From Psychrobacillus sp. NEAU-3TGS (lineage in GTDB: Bacteria; Bacillota; Bacilli; Bacillales_A; Planococcaceae): a DNA stretch of 64,000 nucleotides. A model generated the notes under the pieces. It was not told where the DNA came from and searched no databases. It saw nothing but the letters and a program-made list of their open reading frames with translations. Of this stretch, positions 7,595 to 17,427 are shown one piece after another (position 1 is the first letter of the stretch; each line of letters starts with the position of its first letter). The stretch lies in contig NZ_JAPNOZ010000012.1 in assembly GCF_029955155.1 (NCBI RefSeq), positions 1,185,753-1,249,752 on the forward strand. Direction: 5' to 3'. A program made the translations under genes and the position numbers.

Positions 7595-9280
7595 TCAAAT
7601 TTTAAAATGGCTTACTTCTGATTGAAGTGTTTCTGCTAGATCTGCTAATGTTTGCGCATTAGCTGTAATTTCTTCATTGGCTGCAAGCTGTTCTTCTGTA
7701 GCCGCACTTGTGTCGTTTGCACCGTCTGCAGCTATAGATGCTAGCTGCTGAACCTGTTGCACACTTTCTGTTACGGACTCAGTCATCGCGTGAATTTGCT
7801 CAATTGCTGCGGAAACAGATTCTACTTTAAACACTACAGCTCCCACACCGCTTTCAATTTCTTTGAATACTTGGATGGATTCTGTTGTTTTTAATAGACC
7901 TTCTTCTACTTTTGAGCCGCCTGTCGTAATTGCTTTTACAGCTTCACCGGATGCTGATTGGATTAGTTGAACCATTGATCCAATTTCGGATGCAGAGTTT
8001 TTCGATTGCTCCGCAAGTTTGCGTACTTCTTCCGCTACTACTGCAAACCCTTTTCCATATTCTCCAGCACGCGCTGCTTCAATTGCCGCATTTAAGGCAA
8101 GCAAATTCGTTTGCTCCGAAATATCTGTAATAAGGGATGTGATAGATTGGATTTCACCGGAATGTTTCGCCATACTTTTCATAATTTCTGTTGTTTCATT
8201 AAATGTCGTATGTATTTTTTCCATTTGACCAGCTACATCTGTAACAACGGAAGATCCTTTTGTTATAAGGTTCTGTACGCCATCCGTCGATTGCAACATT
8301 TCTTCGTTGTTTTTGGCAATTTGACCAATACCTTCTTGTAATTCTACGATCGATTTCACCGAAGATTCCATATGACTCATTTGCTCTTCACTTGCAAGCA
8401 TTTGTCCTTCTGCTGATTTTGCGACCATTTGAGTGGAAGCTAAACTTTCTTCTGAACTTGCAGATAGTTCTTCTGCGTTAGCGGCAAGTTGCATCGAAGA
8501 GTCTCGGACATTAGAAACAATATTTCTAAGATCGGTAATCATCTTATTAAATGCAACAGCCATTTCGCCAACTTCATCTTTATTTTTAATCTTAATAGTT
8601 TCAACTACCAAGTTACCATCAGCTATATCTGCAAGACCTGCAGTAACCTTTGTAATTGGTTTGGAAATGCTTCTACTGATGAAATGAGAAACGAGTACAC
8701 CAATAATAATGCTTGAGATAGTTAGTATCATTGTGACTATATTTGTAAGTTTTACATACTCATCTAGATTTTTTTGTGCCTGATCCACGTGTGCTTGTTG
8801 TATTTGTTCTAATTGTGCCAATGTATCCAATATAGTTTTGTTAAGTTCCTGAGAATTTGCTGCATATTGAGCAAACATACCATTTTTTCGTTTCAAATCA
8901 ATTATTTTATTATTCGATTCAAATAATTTAACTGTATCGTTTTTAAGATCTTCCATTAATTTTAATGAAGCTTGATCATCAGCTAAGCCATCTATCAATT
9001 CCTGTGCAACTTCAGATCCTTCTTTCATTTGTCCATCTAATTTCTGAATGGAATCTTCCTTGCCGAACATAACAAATTCTAAAACAGAGCTTGACATATC
9101 CTTTTGAATAATTTCAATTTTTTCTAAAAGATCTACTCTTCTCATATCTTCGTCAATAATTGTTTTATATCTATCCGTAATATCAATAGTTGAGAAGATA
9201 GATAAAGCACTTGCAATTATTAATAGGAGCAATACCGCCAAAAATCCAAACCACATCTTTCTACTAATCGTAAATTTCAT
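7595..9280 (-). CDS. Methyl-accepting chemotaxis protein (first of two)
   Basis: This 561-residue receptor has an N-terminal membrane helix (~11-30) and an extracellular four-helix-bundle-type sensor region to ~175. A second membrane helix lies near 180-200, a HAMP linker ([15 protein letters not shown]) follows, and the rest is a long cytoplasmic signalling domain. The hairpin tip carries the conserved stretch [19 protein letters not shown], which binds CheA and CheW. It should feed an attractant or repellent signal into flagellar motor control; the ligand is unknown. It is 60-70% alike in the cytoplasmic part to the neighbour at 9435-11123 but differs in the sensor. It has its own SigA-type promoter. 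Confidence 0.95.
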   Translation of the reverse strand: MKFTISRKMWFGFLAVLLLLIIASALSIFSTIDITDRYKTIIDEDMRRVDLLEKIEIIQKDMSSSVLEFVMFGKEDSIQKLDGQMKEGSEVAQELIDGLADDQASLKLMEDLKNDTVKLFESNNKIIDLKRKNGMFAQYAANSQELNKTILDTLAQLEQIQQAHVDQAQKNLDEYVKLTNIVTMILTISSIIIGVLVSHFISRSISKPITKVTAGLADIADGNLVVETIKIKNKDEVGEMAVAFNKMITDLRNIVSNVRDSSMQLAANAEELSASSEESLASTQMVAKSAEGQMLASEEQMSHMESSVKSIVELQEGIGQIAKNNEEMLQSTDGVQNLITKGSSVVTDVAGQMEKIHTTFNETTEIMKSMAKHSGEIQSITSLITDISEQTNLLALNAAIEAARAGEYGKGFAVVAEEVRKLAEQSKNSASEIGSMVQLIQSASGEAVKAITTGGSKVEEGLLKTTESIQVFKEIESGVGAVVFKVESVSAAIEQIHAMTESVTESVQQVQQLASIAADGANDTSAATEEQLAANEEITANAQTLADLAETLQSEVSHFKI

Positions 9281-9341
9281 CCTATGACTCCCTTTTTTCC
9301 TATAAACTTATTTTATATATTAATTACTTAGTAACTATACT

Positions 9342-9370
9342 ATTATACATTCGGAAAGGTATTTTGTCAT
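9342..9370 (-). promoter_or_regulatory. SigA-type promoter of the first chemoreceptor gene
   Basis: On the minus strand ATGACA is followed after exactly 17 bases by TATAAT, about 62 bases upstream of the chemoreceptor start. This is a near-consensus vegetative promoter. Confidence 0.7.
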
Positions 9371-9382
9371 ATTCCATAATCA

Positions 9383-9421
9383 TAAAAATGGCCTTAAATC
9401 GAATTCTCGACTTAAAGCCAT
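9383..9421 (-). terminator. Terminator of the second chemoreceptor gene
   Basis: AATGGC(T)TTAA and TTAAGGCCATT pair around a nearly palindromic centre and are followed by TTTTATG on the minus strand. Confidence 0.8.
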
Positions 9422-9434
9422 TGATATTTCTTTG

Positions 9435-11123
9435 TTAGATTTTAAAATGGCTAACAGTACTTTGAAGCGCTTCCGCAAGGTCTGCTAATGTTTGAGCATT
9501 GGAGGTAATTTCTTCGTTGGCAGCTAATTGTTCCTCCGTTGCAGCGCTTGTATCATTTGCCCCATCTGCAGCACGTGCTGCCAAACGTTGTACTTCAAGT
9601 GAGCCTTCTGACACAGATTCCGTCATCGCTTGAATTTGCTCAATAGCTGCAGAAACTGATTCAATTTTAGAACCAACCACTCCGACCGCTGTTTCGATTT
9701 CATTGAATACATCAAGTGAATCATTCGTTTTAGCAAGACCATCTGCCACTTTGTCTCCACCAATCATAATCGCTTTCACTGCATCATCCGAGGCAGTTTG
9801 AATGATGTGGATCATCTTTTCAATTTCAAAGGCAGAGTTTTTAGACTGCTCTGCAAGTTTTCGAACTTCTTCTGCTACTACTGCGAAGCCTTTACCATAC
9901 TCACCGGCACGTGCTGCTTCAATAGCCGCATTTAACGCCAACAAATTCGTCTGCTCAGAAATATCCGTTATAAGTGCGGTAATGGACTGAATTTCATCTG
10001 AATGCTTCGCCATATTATGCATAATTATCGTTGTATCTTTGAAAGTGGAATGGATCGTATCCATTTGAACAGCAACATCTGAAACTACAGCTGAACCTTT
10101 TTTCACTAATTTAGTCACATCATCCGCAGCTTGCAGCATTTCTCCATTATCAACTGAAATCTGTCCGATTCCCTGTGCTAATTCATTCATGGAGTTAACA
10201 GAGGTGTCCATATGGCGTACTTGCTGTTCACTTGTCGCCATCTGTGATTCTGCAGATTGGGCAACCATTTGGGACGAAGCTAAACTCTCTTCGGCACTTG
10301 CTGAAAGTTCTTCCGCATTTGCAGCAAGCTGCATTGAAGAATCGCGAACATTTGAAACAATTTCACGAAGATCTACAGACATCGCGTTAAAGGCAATCGC
10401 CATCTCTCCAACTTCATCTTTATTTTTAATGTGAATAGGCTCAACAGTTAAATTGCCTACTGCGATTTCCGACAAACCGGCCGTAACGCGCTTAATCGGT
10501 CTTGAAATACTTCGACTGATAAAATAAGCTAATATGATTCCTAATAATACTGCTGTTACCGTAATTAAACCAGCAAATATTTTAGCCCCTCGCTCATAAT
10601 TTGTTATTTCCACCCGCATGCTTTCCATATCATTTTGGAAAAACTGTTCCATTTCCTCTAGGATACTTATCATACTCTCACTAATCGACTTTGCTTCCGT
10701 AGAAAGCTTACTAACCTCCACGGTATTATTATTCATCTTCGCCGCAATAATTTCTTCATTATTTTTAGCATAAAGCATCATTTTTTTATCAAAATCATTT
10801 GACAGCTCAAGCATTTCGGGAGAAAAAAGAATACCTTTTAATTGTTGCGCGAGCTCTGTTGTTAATACATGATTTTCAGATATGCTTTTCTTCGATGCAT
10901 CTGTATTAGATAGTAAATAATCCATTACACTTCTAGTAGTGTCCTTTTGAGCCATTTCTATATCTTTCACAAGATTCACTTTCACAGCCTGGTCATCTAA
11001 TAGAAATTGATATTTACTACTCGTATTCATCATCGCCATAATGGTAAGCACAGCAACGACAATTAGTAAAAATAAAATAGCAGAAAAACCAAGCCACATC
11101 TTTTTCCCAATCGATATTTTCAT
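9435..11123 (-). CDS. Methyl-accepting chemotaxis protein (second of two)
   Basis: A 562-residue receptor with the same plan as its neighbour: membrane helix at ~11-30, extracellular sensor, second helix near 185-205, HAMP ([19 protein letters not shown]), and a signalling domain containing [19 protein letters not shown]. It ends in the same [10 protein letters not shown] type of tail. The sensor part is only weakly similar to that of the first receptor, so the two likely see different ligands while sharing the chemotaxis machinery. It starts 28 bases after the LysM-NlpC/P60 gene on the same strand with no terminator between them, so the two are probably co-transcribed. Confidence 0.95.
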   Translation of the reverse strand: MKISIGKKMWLGFSAILFLLIVVAVLTIMAMMNTSSKYQFLLDDQAVKVNLVKDIEMAQKDTTRSVMDYLLSNTDASKKSISENHVLTTELAQQLKGILFSPEMLELSNDFDKKMMLYAKNNEEIIAAKMNNNTVEVSKLSTEAKSISESMISILEEMEQFFQNDMESMRVEITNYERGAKIFAGLITVTAVLLGIILAYFISRSISRPIKRVTAGLSEIAVGNLTVEPIHIKNKDEVGEMAIAFNAMSVDLREIVSNVRDSSMQLAANAEELSASAEESLASSQMVAQSAESQMATSEQQVRHMDTSVNSMNELAQGIGQISVDNGEMLQAADDVTKLVKKGSAVVSDVAVQMDTIHSTFKDTTIIMHNMAKHSDEIQSITALITDISEQTNLLALNAAIEAARAGEYGKGFAVVAEEVRKLAEQSKNSAFEIEKMIHIIQTASDDAVKAIMIGGDKVADGLAKTNDSLDVFNEIETAVGVVGSKIESVSAAIEQIQAMTESVSEGSLEVQRLAARAADGANDTSAATEEQLAANEEITSNAQTLADLAEALQSTVSHFKI

Positions 11124-11151
11124 AGGAAATCTCCCTCCAACTAATCCGCTA

Positions 11152-11913
11152 CTAATTCACGCTTACCGCATGAAAACGTTTAAAGGAAACAAAATGCTCT
11201 TTCCAATAAACATTACTTAACTTTGTAATCTCAACGCCTTTTGAACCCGCATGTATAAACTCATCGTTGCCTATGTAAATGCCCATATGAGAGATTCCCT
11301 CTTTATATGTATTTTCGAAAAATACTAAGTCCCCAATTACAGGAGTCGAAACAGGTGCACTTTGAGTAAAATAACTTTCACTGCTTTGTCTTGTTATATT
11401 CAGACCTGCTTGTGTATGTACAAAATAAATAAATCCGCTACAATCAAATCCAGCAATTGTATTTCCTGCATACAAATACGGAGTGCCTTCCAATAATTTA
11501 GCAAAATCTACTAGCGTACTGTAAACAGCTTGTCCACTCGTAGAAAGAGCTTTTGCTTCCCCTTCTACAGGTGTAGGAGAAGTAATCAGTGTTTCTGCCT
11601 TAACTTGCGCTGGTTGTACAACCTTTTCTGTTGTTACTTGCGTTACAGGTTTCGTTGCTACGACCGGTTGTGTCACTTTTGACGTTGTCTTTGCTGCTAC
11701 CGGCTTTTTTACTACCAATTTCTGCTTTACATAAATATTCTCTTTTGTGAGCTTATTCCACGTTTGCAAGTCTTTCACGGAAACTTTATTTGCTTTTGCA
11801 ATTTTCGTTAAAGTATCCCCTTTTTTCACTTCATACAAGCCAGTAGTGCTTGCAGAGGCTATAGATGTAAATGAAAATAAAAGAACCGTTACTAAAAGCA
11901 CCTTTTTAAACAT
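11152..11913 (-). CDS. Secreted LysM-NlpC/P60 peptidoglycan endopeptidase
   Basis: The 253-residue precursor has a signal peptide ([21 protein letters not shown]), one LysM wall-binding domain (~27-70, [15 protein letters not shown]), a Thr/Val-rich linker and a C-terminal NlpC/P60 domain. The catalytic cysteine is in FDCSGF, the histidine in ISHMGIYIG, and a third polar residue in FIHAG. Such enzymes cut D-gamma-glutamyl-diamino acid bonds in wall peptides during growth or separation. The start ATG follows AGGAGGAG. No gene precedes it on this strand until the terminator near 12030, so transcription probably begins in the 100 bases upstream. Confidence 0.92.
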   Translation of the reverse strand: MFKKVLLVTVLLFSFTSIASASTTGLYEVKKGDTLTKIAKANKVSVKDLQTWNKLTKENIYVKQKLVVKKPVAAKTTSKVTQPVVATKPVTQVTTEKVVQPAQVKAETLITSPTPVEGEAKALSTSGQAVYSTLVDFAKLLEGTPYLYAGNTIAGFDCSGFIYFVHTQAGLNITRQSSESYFTQSAPVSTPVIGDLVFFENTYKEGISHMGIYIGNDEFIHAGSKGVEITKLSNVYWKEHFVSFKRFHAVSVN

Positions 11914-12013
11914 ATAAACTCTCCTCCTATTAGACTATTAATTTTATCATAGCATTAATTTGCTATTTTCACACTATTAATTTTGAAAAGATATTTCCTG
12001 GGAAATGAGCGTT

Positions 12014-12052
12014 TTAAAAGCTCCAAGAATGGTTATCTTCTTGGAGCTTTTA
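12014..12052. terminator. Bidirectional terminator after fliT
   Basis: AAAAGCTCCAAGAA and TTCTTGGAGCTTTT form a perfect 14-bp stem around an 8-base loop, with T-rich sequence on both strands. It ends the flaG-fliD-fliS-fliT operon. Confidence 0.85.
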
Positions 12053-12072
12053 CTATTAACTTATGTGACATA

Positions 12073-12426
12073 TTATTTTTTCTTATCGTAAAAGGTGCCA
12101 TCTCGATATACTTGATTATAAGGATCCATATAGGCATTTACGGACACTTTTTTCTTTTGCTGCTCGGATATATCTAGACGTATATCTTTCAGATAAACTT
12201 TGAGCTTCGCTTGAAGTGTTTTTTCTAAAGGAAGTAGCTCTTCTCCGAACGTTTGTTCCTCATTCGAAAACGGGGCTTGAATAGTAGGTTGCAATTTATC
12301 CCGTTCAGTCAAAAGTTTATCAACTTGTTCGATTACCGCATCTCGCTTATCTTCTCCTCGTACGTCTAATATCCTAGTTAAAAGCTCTGTAACCCTTTTC
12401 CAGTCTTTTAAACTATCTCGAATCAT
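12073..12426 (-). CDS. fliT: Flagellar protein FliT (FliD chaperone)
   Basis: FliT is the small export chaperone for the filament cap protein FliD. The 117-residue protein is mostly helical and hydrophilic and ends MDPYNQVYRDGTFYDKKK, the conserved C-terminal tail of Bacillus FliT. Its ATG overlaps the fliS stop by four bases (ATGA), showing translational coupling. Sequence conservation in FliT is low, so position directly after fliS is the main support along with that tail. Confidence 0.85.
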   Translation of the reverse strand: MIRDSLKDWKRVTELLTRILDVRGEDKRDAVIEQVDKLLTERDKLQPTIQAPFSNEEQTFGEELLPLEKTLQAKLKVYLKDIRLDISEQQKKKVSVNAYMDPYNQVYRDGTFYDKKK

Positions 12427-12824
12427 ACTTCACCTGTTTGACCATATTGTTTTTGGCGATTAATTTGAATGACTTGTTTCCACGTATCACGGAACTCAGT
12501 CGTATATCCAATCACTTCGTCTACCTTAGCGGTATCATTTTGAATATTAGCCTCTACTAATCGATTAATCATATATTCATATAAAGAAGCCATCGATGCA
12601 GAAACAGCAACCGACATATCTAACGTGATCATCAATTCACGTAGAATATTTTGTGCTTTTTGGATATTCGTATTTTTTAGTTCAATGTCTTTTGTTTCGA
12701 TTCCTTTTTTCGCTTGGTTCAAAAACTTCAAGCAACCATTATACAACATTAGTGTCAATTCACCCGGTGTCGATTGGGTTACACTATTTTGTTGATATGC
12801 TTTATATGGATTATTTACAGCCAT
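12423..12824 (-). CDS. fliS: Flagellin chaperone FliS
   Basis: FliS binds the disordered C-terminus of flagellin in the cytoplasm and prevents early polymerisation; in B. subtilis it also links flagellin to the FliW-CsrA switch. The 133 residues show the family features: an N-terminal NPYKAYQQNSVTQSTPGELT segment, LMLYNGCLKFL, and the helical bundle with LYEYMINRLVEANI. Length is normal. It follows fliD by about 40 bases and overlaps fliT. Confidence 0.97.
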   Translation of the reverse strand: MAVNNPYKAYQQNSVTQSTPGELTLMLYNGCLKFLNQAKKGIETKDIELKNTNIQKAQNILRELMITLDMSVAVSASMASLYEYMINRLVEANIQNDTAKVDEVIGYTTEFRDTWKQVIQINRQKQYGQTGEV

Positions 12825-12862
12825 ATTTTACACTCCTCATTTTTTAACACTTTTTAACTTAA

Positions 12863-14371
12863 TTATTGCCCACCAAATGCATTCATTAGATAAGATGATT
12901 GGTTATTTGCTCGTAAGATCGCTGATTCCATTGCAGAGAATTGTTTGTAATAGCGCGTTTCGATTAACTGAAGACGATCTTCAAAACGTGAAATTTGATC
13001 TTCAAAACCTTTTAATGTACGGCCAAGTGAAAACGTAGTATTTACTGCTGTATCCGTACCGGCCTTTTCAATCACTTTTTTACGCGTATCATCTAAAGTA
13101 GCAACTAATCTCCTTGCCAACCCTTTATCCGCATCTGTAGGACCATCAGCGGCAAAAAGTTCATAAACTTGATTAGGATCATCCGAAATTGCTTTACGTA
13201 ATTTCGTTTCATCAATTACTAATTTACCGTTTTCCATATAATTGTTAGAAGTAGTGATACCTATCTCACTTAATCTATCGGCACCAAGAACCCCGCCAAC
13301 AGCTGCATTTAATGCAGAACGCATTTGACTTAATGCACTGGAAATAACACTATCATTCCGAAGTGTCCCACTCTTCGCTTTTTCTTCCCAAAGTTCGATT
13401 TCTTTCTCCTTCATATCTGTTTTTTGCTCAGTAGAAAGAGGTTGGAAATCTCTATATTTTTTTTCACGAATTTCGCCGTTTAAGTTTTCGATTAACTTGT
13501 TATATTCATCTACGAATTTTACTACAGATTCTAAAATTTTATCAGTATCAGGAGCTGAACTAAACGTAATGTCTGACTCGCTTGCTTTTTTCAGTGAAAC
13601 TTCGAATCCATTGATTTGGAAAGTGTTGGACTGACGTTGTGTCTCTAAACCATTGTATACAAAAATGGCATTCTTACCTTCTGTCGCAACAGCTCCAGAA
13701 ACTTTCAAAAAGTTATTAGTATCTCCCTCAATTACGATTTCTGGAGGATTAGTTATGATATTTCCGCCTGCGTCAACTGTATTTGCAATTTCACCACTAT
13801 TTTTTGCAGTAAAGGCCATCTTCCCCGTAAATGAATCATAGAATGCATTAACACCTGAATTTTTGTTGATGTCATTTAGCACACTTTGCATAGTGGAGTT
13901 TTCATCAATTTTTACTACATAACCATCTTTATCTAAAGTGCCATCTGATTTTATCGCCTTAATAGTAAATGAAGATGGTACCTCGACGTTCAAATCTTTT
14001 AGTTTTTTTGTTAAATCAGCATCAGAAGCTAAAACTCGATTGGTACTTTGCATAGTTGCTGCTTCTGCAAGCTGTTTTACATTGATCTTCCCTGTAAAAT
14101 CGCTTGTCGAACTAATATTTCGTACACTAATTTCGTCTGGAGCTGAGCTAGTAACCGTTTTTTGAATGTAAGTAGATTGACGCAGCATTGTATCACTTGT
14201 TAAATTTCGAAAATCAAACAATTTTTTATTCGCTGCTCTATAATCATCACGTTGCCACTCCATGTATTGCTTCTTTTGCATTATCTTATCTAAAGGAATC
14301 CGTTGTGCATTCATTAATTCCTTAATCATCGTATCTGTATCCATACCACTTGCTAATCCGGTAATACGCAT
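12863..14371 (-). CDS. fliD: Flagellar hook-associated protein 2 FliD (filament cap)
   Basis: FliD caps the filament tip and helps exported flagellin polymerise. The 502-residue protein starts RITGLASGMDTDTMIKELM, the FliD N-terminal signature (D0 helix). It has a flagellin-IN-type central region (FQINGFEVSLKKASESDI near 273-290) and a FliD C-terminal domain ending in the coiled coil ISRFEDRLQLIETRYYKQFS. Length is typical of Bacillales. It lies 15 bases downstream of flaG and is served by the SigD promoter before flaG. Confidence 0.97.
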   Translation of the reverse strand: MRITGLASGMDTDTMIKELMNAQRIPLDKIMQKKQYMEWQRDDYRAANKKLFDFRNLTSDTMLRQSTYIQKTVTSSAPDEISVRNISSTSDFTGKINVKQLAEAATMQSTNRVLASDADLTKKLKDLNVEVPSSFTIKAIKSDGTLDKDGYVVKIDENSTMQSVLNDINKNSGVNAFYDSFTGKMAFTAKNSGEIANTVDAGGNIITNPPEIVIEGDTNNFLKVSGAVATEGKNAIFVYNGLETQRQSNTFQINGFEVSLKKASESDITFSSAPDTDKILESVVKFVDEYNKLIENLNGEIREKKYRDFQPLSTEQKTDMKEKEIELWEEKAKSGTLRNDSVISSALSQMRSALNAAVGGVLGADRLSEIGITTSNNYMENGKLVIDETKLRKAISDDPNQVYELFAADGPTDADKGLARRLVATLDDTRKKVIEKAGTDTAVNTTFSLGRTLKGFEDQISRFEDRLQLIETRYYKQFSAMESAILRANNQSSYLMNAFGGQ

Positions 14372-14386
14372 GAAATCACCAACCCT

Positions 14387-14755
14387 TTATATTTTCTTAT
14401 CTACGAAAAGACCTACAAAATCTCGCATAGCTGCGTACATATCCATTAATTTCTTTGATGGAATCTCTCGAACAACTTCATCTGTTTTGGAGTTAATTAG
14501 TGTCACATAATACGTTTTCAACTCTTCATGATATTTAAATCGGAGTTCGGTATTAGTTGTCTCTAAAAACTTATTCATACTATCTGTCATTTTCTTTGCT
14601 TTTTCAGCAGGTAAATGCTCTCGTTCTACATTTTCTTTTAATAGAGAATTACTTTCAGTTTGAGTAGAAATTGGTTCAACTGGTTCTATATCAGCTGTTT
14701 TTACAGACGTATTGAATGGAACATTTATAGCAGATTCAGCAATTCGATTCACCAT
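14387..14755 (-). CDS. flaG: Flagellar protein FlaG
   Basis: A 122-residue FlaG-family protein (YvyC in B. subtilis), first gene of the flaG-fliD-fliS-fliT operon. The C-terminal half, LRFKYHEELKTYYVTLINS followed by REIPSKKLMDMYAAM, is the conserved FlaG core, while the N-terminal half is low-complexity and poorly conserved. FlaG affects filament length in several bacteria; its mechanism is not firmly known. The ATG follows GGGGGCAAG. Confidence 0.95.
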   Translation of the reverse strand: MVNRIAESAINVPFNTSVKTADIEPVEPISTQTESNSLLKENVEREHLPAEKAKKMTDSMNKFLETTNTELRFKYHEELKTYYVTLINSKTDEVVREIPSKKLMDMYAAMRDFVGLFVDKKI

Positions 14756-14794
14756 ACGGATCTTGCCCCCTTGTATATATAAATCCTATTGTTT

Positions 14795-14820
14795 ATATCG
14801 GTTCCTTTTAGATAATTTTA
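14795..14820 (-). promoter_or_regulatory. SigD promoter of the flaG-fliDST operon
   Basis: On the minus strand TAAA (14820-14817), 14 bases, then ACCGATAT (14802-14795) matches the SigD consensus TAAA-N14/16-GCCGATAT with one mismatch. It lies 40 bases upstream of the flaG ATG. Confidence 0.85.
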
Positions 14821-14920
14821 ATCCATTTACTATCAAAAAGAATTTGTTGCTAGAATTTTAATGAAATACCTAGTTATCCCTTAAGCTAATCTGACATAAC
14901 AAAAATACTGTATAAGCAAA

Positions 14921-14973
14921 ATAAAAAGCGTCCCAAAGGTCGTCTCTATAAGACCTTTTAGGACACTTTTTAG
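14921..14973. terminator. Bidirectional terminator between the catabolic cluster and flaG
   Basis: GTCCCAAAGGTC and GACCTTTTAGGAC pair around an 8-10 base loop, with A-run on one side and CTTTTTAG on the other. It ends the long minus-strand catabolic transcript. Confidence 0.8.
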
Positions 14974-15023
14974 TTACGTTCAAACCTATAAAATCGGTTG
15001 GATACCTGATTTATGTTTGTAAA

Positions 15024-15923
15024 TTAAATACTTACCGTTTGCTTTTTTATTTCCACGCCCATATTTTTTTCATAAATTTGAGCAATTGCACAGTGATCTT
15101 CATCGGCTTTTCCTAAGGCTTCCATTTCCTTCATATAATCGAGAACTATGTTGGACATAGGAATTTCAACACCCATTTGTTCAGCATAATCAACGGCGTT
15201 CTGAAGGTCTTTTTGATGGACAGCAATTCTTGCGCTTGCTTCGAAGTTTCTACTTATAATTTTTGGCGCTTTCACTTCAAACATTTTACTTCCCGCATAT
15301 CCATCTTTAATTGCATAATACAGTGTTTCTGGATCAATTCCAGCCTTAACAGCAAAAGCTAACCCTTCCGACATGGCACCGAGATAACAACCAGCCACCA
15401 TATTATTGGCAAGTTTAGCAATGCTTCCACTCCCTGATTTACCTATATATGTAACAGAACTTCCAACGCAATGAAGTAAAGGATTAACTGTATCAAAAGT
15501 TTCCTTTTCCCCACCACACATGAGGGCAAGGGTACCTGCTATTGCCCCAGGTTCTCCACCACTTACAGGAGAATCCAAGAGATAGATGCCTGCCTGCTTC
15601 GCCTTCTCATACATTTCTCTTATCACAGCTGGAGCTGTAGAACTAAAATCTACAATTATAGTTCCTTTTTTTCCGTTATCTATAATTTCTTGAATACTTT
15701 TTTTAACCAGTTCATTAGAAGGTAGACATAAGAAAATAATATCGCTTTGTTGATAGATTTCCTCTATATTCTCTACGAATTTTCCTCCATTACTATTAAA
15801 ACTATTACGTTTTTCTTCAAAAACATCATAGCCCACAACGGAGAATTCGCTTTTCTTTACTAGATTTAATGCCATCGGTAATCCCATTATACCTAAGCCT
15901 ATAAAGCCGATTTTTTTACTCAT
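15024..15923 (-). CDS. 3-hydroxyisobutyrate / tartronate-semialdehyde dehydrogenase family enzyme
   Basis: A 299-residue beta-hydroxyacid dehydrogenase of the MmsB/GarR family, oxidising or reducing a 3-hydroxyacid with NAD(P). The Rossmann motif IGFIGLGIMGLPMALNL is at the N-terminus, the substrate-binding stretch DSPVSGGEPGAIAGTLA follows, and the catalytic lysine is in GSIAKLANN. I start at 15923 (MSKKIGF) because AAGGGTG lies just upstream; an in-frame start 48 bases earlier overlaps the dehydrogenase gene and adds residues foreign to the family. It is the last gene of the catabolic cluster. Substrate is uncertain: 3-hydroxyisobutyrate and tartronate semialdehyde are both plausible. Confidence 0.88.
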   Translation of the reverse strand: MSKKIGFIGLGIMGLPMALNLVKKSEFSVVGYDVFEEKRNSFNSNGGKFVENIEEIYQQSDIIFLCLPSNELVKKSIQEIIDNGKKGTIIVDFSSTAPAVIREMYEKAKQAGIYLLDSPVSGGEPGAIAGTLALMCGGEKETFDTVNPLLHCVGSSVTYIGKSGSGSIAKLANNMVAGCYLGAMSEGLAFAVKAGIDPETLYYAIKDGYAGSKMFEVKAPKIISRNFEASARIAVHQKDLQNAVDYAEQMGVEIPMSNIVLDYMKEMEALGKADEDHCAIAQIYEKNMGVEIKKQTVSI

Positions 15924-15954
15924 TCGTTCACCCTTTTCTACCAGTTTATCTGAA

Positions 15955-17361
15955 CTATTTATTAAAGGCATGGATAGCTCTTTTTTCTGTCGCTAAAGCA
16001 GCTTCTCTAACTGCTTCCGTTAAAGTTGGATGTGCATGGATCGTTTCGATTAAATCTTCAATCGTAGCTTCCATTCCAATAGCTAAGGCACATTCAGCAA
16101 TGATATCGGTTGCTCTTGGTCCTAAAATATGAACCCCAAGAACTTCTTTATACTCTTTGCCGACGATTACTTTGACCATGCCTTCTCCGCCATTCATGAT
16201 AAGTGCTTTTCCATTAGCCATAAGAGGGAAATTACCTGTTACATATTCAATTTCTTCCTCTTTTGCCTTTTCTTCCGTTAAACCAACACCGGCAAATTCA
16301 GGGTTGGTATAGACACAGGAAGGAACAGTTTTTCCATTGTAAAAAGCGTCCAATCCCATTGCATTTTCTGCAGCTATTTCACCTTGAACAGATGCTACAT
16401 GGGCTAGCATTACTTGTCCTAAACAATCACCTATTGCATAGATGTTTTTCACATTTGTTTCCATTCTTTCATTTACTTGAATTCGGCCACGGTCATTCCC
16501 AATATTAGCTTTCTCAAGCTTCAAGCTTTCCGTATTGGCTCTTCTTCCTACGGCAACAAGAACTTTTTCTGCCTCAAAGTTTATCACTTCGCCTTTGTAT
16601 TCAACATTTACTTTCGCGCCTACTGATGAGGATTCAACAGACTGCACCTTTGCTTCTGTATAAATATCAATGCCGTTCTTTTCCAATTTTGCTCTCAATT
16701 GAGCAGTTAGCTCTCCTTCCATTAGTGGAAGGAGTTTAGGCAGTGCTTCAATGATAGTAACCTTTGTTCCGAATTGACTGTAGATGGATGCAAATTCAAC
16801 ACCAATAACCCCGCCCCCAATGACAACAAGGGATTTAGGAACTTCTGTAAGGGAAAGAGCACCAGTAGAATCAATACAATGCTCATTATCTTTCACTCCA
16901 GGAATTGGTGGAATCGCCGGAACAGAACCTGTTGCAAGAATAATCTTCCCGCCACTTAATGTTTCTTGCGTTCCGTCTGCTTTCTTTATAGACAATGTTT
17001 TGGAAGAGATAAACTCAGCCGTACCGTTGATTACTTTAATTTTGTTTGCTTTCATTAAACCGTTAATCCCATTTACTAGCTGACTGGAAACGCCATCCTT
17101 CTTCTTCAATACCTTTTTCCAGTCAAACCCATTAACACTCACATTAATCCCAAACTCATTCGCATGTTGTGCTTCTGCCAATAAGTCCGCAGAGTGAAGC
17201 AACACTTTGGTAGGAATACAGCCAACATTTAAGCAAGTACCGCCTAATTTACTTTTTTCAATTAATGTTACTTTTCCCCCTAGTTGGGCCGCTCTAATTG
17301 CGGCCACATATCCACCAGGTCCTCCTCCAACAACAATGATTTCTTGACTTCCGTTGGACAA
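15955..17361 (-). CDS. lpdA: Dihydrolipoyl dehydrogenase (E3)
   Basis: E3 re-oxidises the dihydrolipoyl group of E2 with FAD and NAD+. The 468 residues contain the FAD motif VVGGGPGGYVAAIRAAQLG, the redox-active disulphide GGTCLNVGCIPTK (Cys43, Cys48), the NAD motif VVIGGGVIGVEFASIYSQFG and the C-terminal HAHPTLTEAVREA with the catalytic His-Glu pair. Length is normal. The start is TTG at 17361 behind a GGGGGG-rich ribosome site. It lies directly after E2 and completes the dehydrogenase complex of this operon. Confidence 0.96.
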   Translation of the reverse strand: MSNGSQEIIVVGGGPGGYVAAIRAAQLGGKVTLIEKSKLGGTCLNVGCIPTKVLLHSADLLAEAQHANEFGINVSVNGFDWKKVLKKKDGVSSQLVNGINGLMKANKIKVINGTAEFISSKTLSIKKADGTQETLSGGKIILATGSVPAIPPIPGVKDNEHCIDSTGALSLTEVPKSLVVIGGGVIGVEFASIYSQFGTKVTIIEALPKLLPLMEGELTAQLRAKLEKNGIDIYTEAKVQSVESSSVGAKVNVEYKGEVINFEAEKVLVAVGRRANTESLKLEKANIGNDRGRIQVNERMETNVKNIYAIGDCLGQVMLAHVASVQGEIAAENAMGLDAFYNGKTVPSCVYTNPEFAGVGLTEEKAKEEEIEYVTGNFPLMANGKALIMNGGEGMVKVIVGKEYKEVLGVHILGPRATDIIAECALAIGMEATIEDLIETIHAHPTLTEAVREAALATEKRAIHAFNK

Positions 17362-17427
17362 TTTCCTATCCCCCCTTACGTAAAATCGTTCTAAATAGAC
17401 ATAAAAGATTCTTTTATCCGAAAAGAA

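Noticed and set aside
7595-11123. Recent gene conversion between the two chemoreceptors
   Set aside because: The conserved signalling regions are identical in protein but differ at many silent positions, so they are old paralogues.
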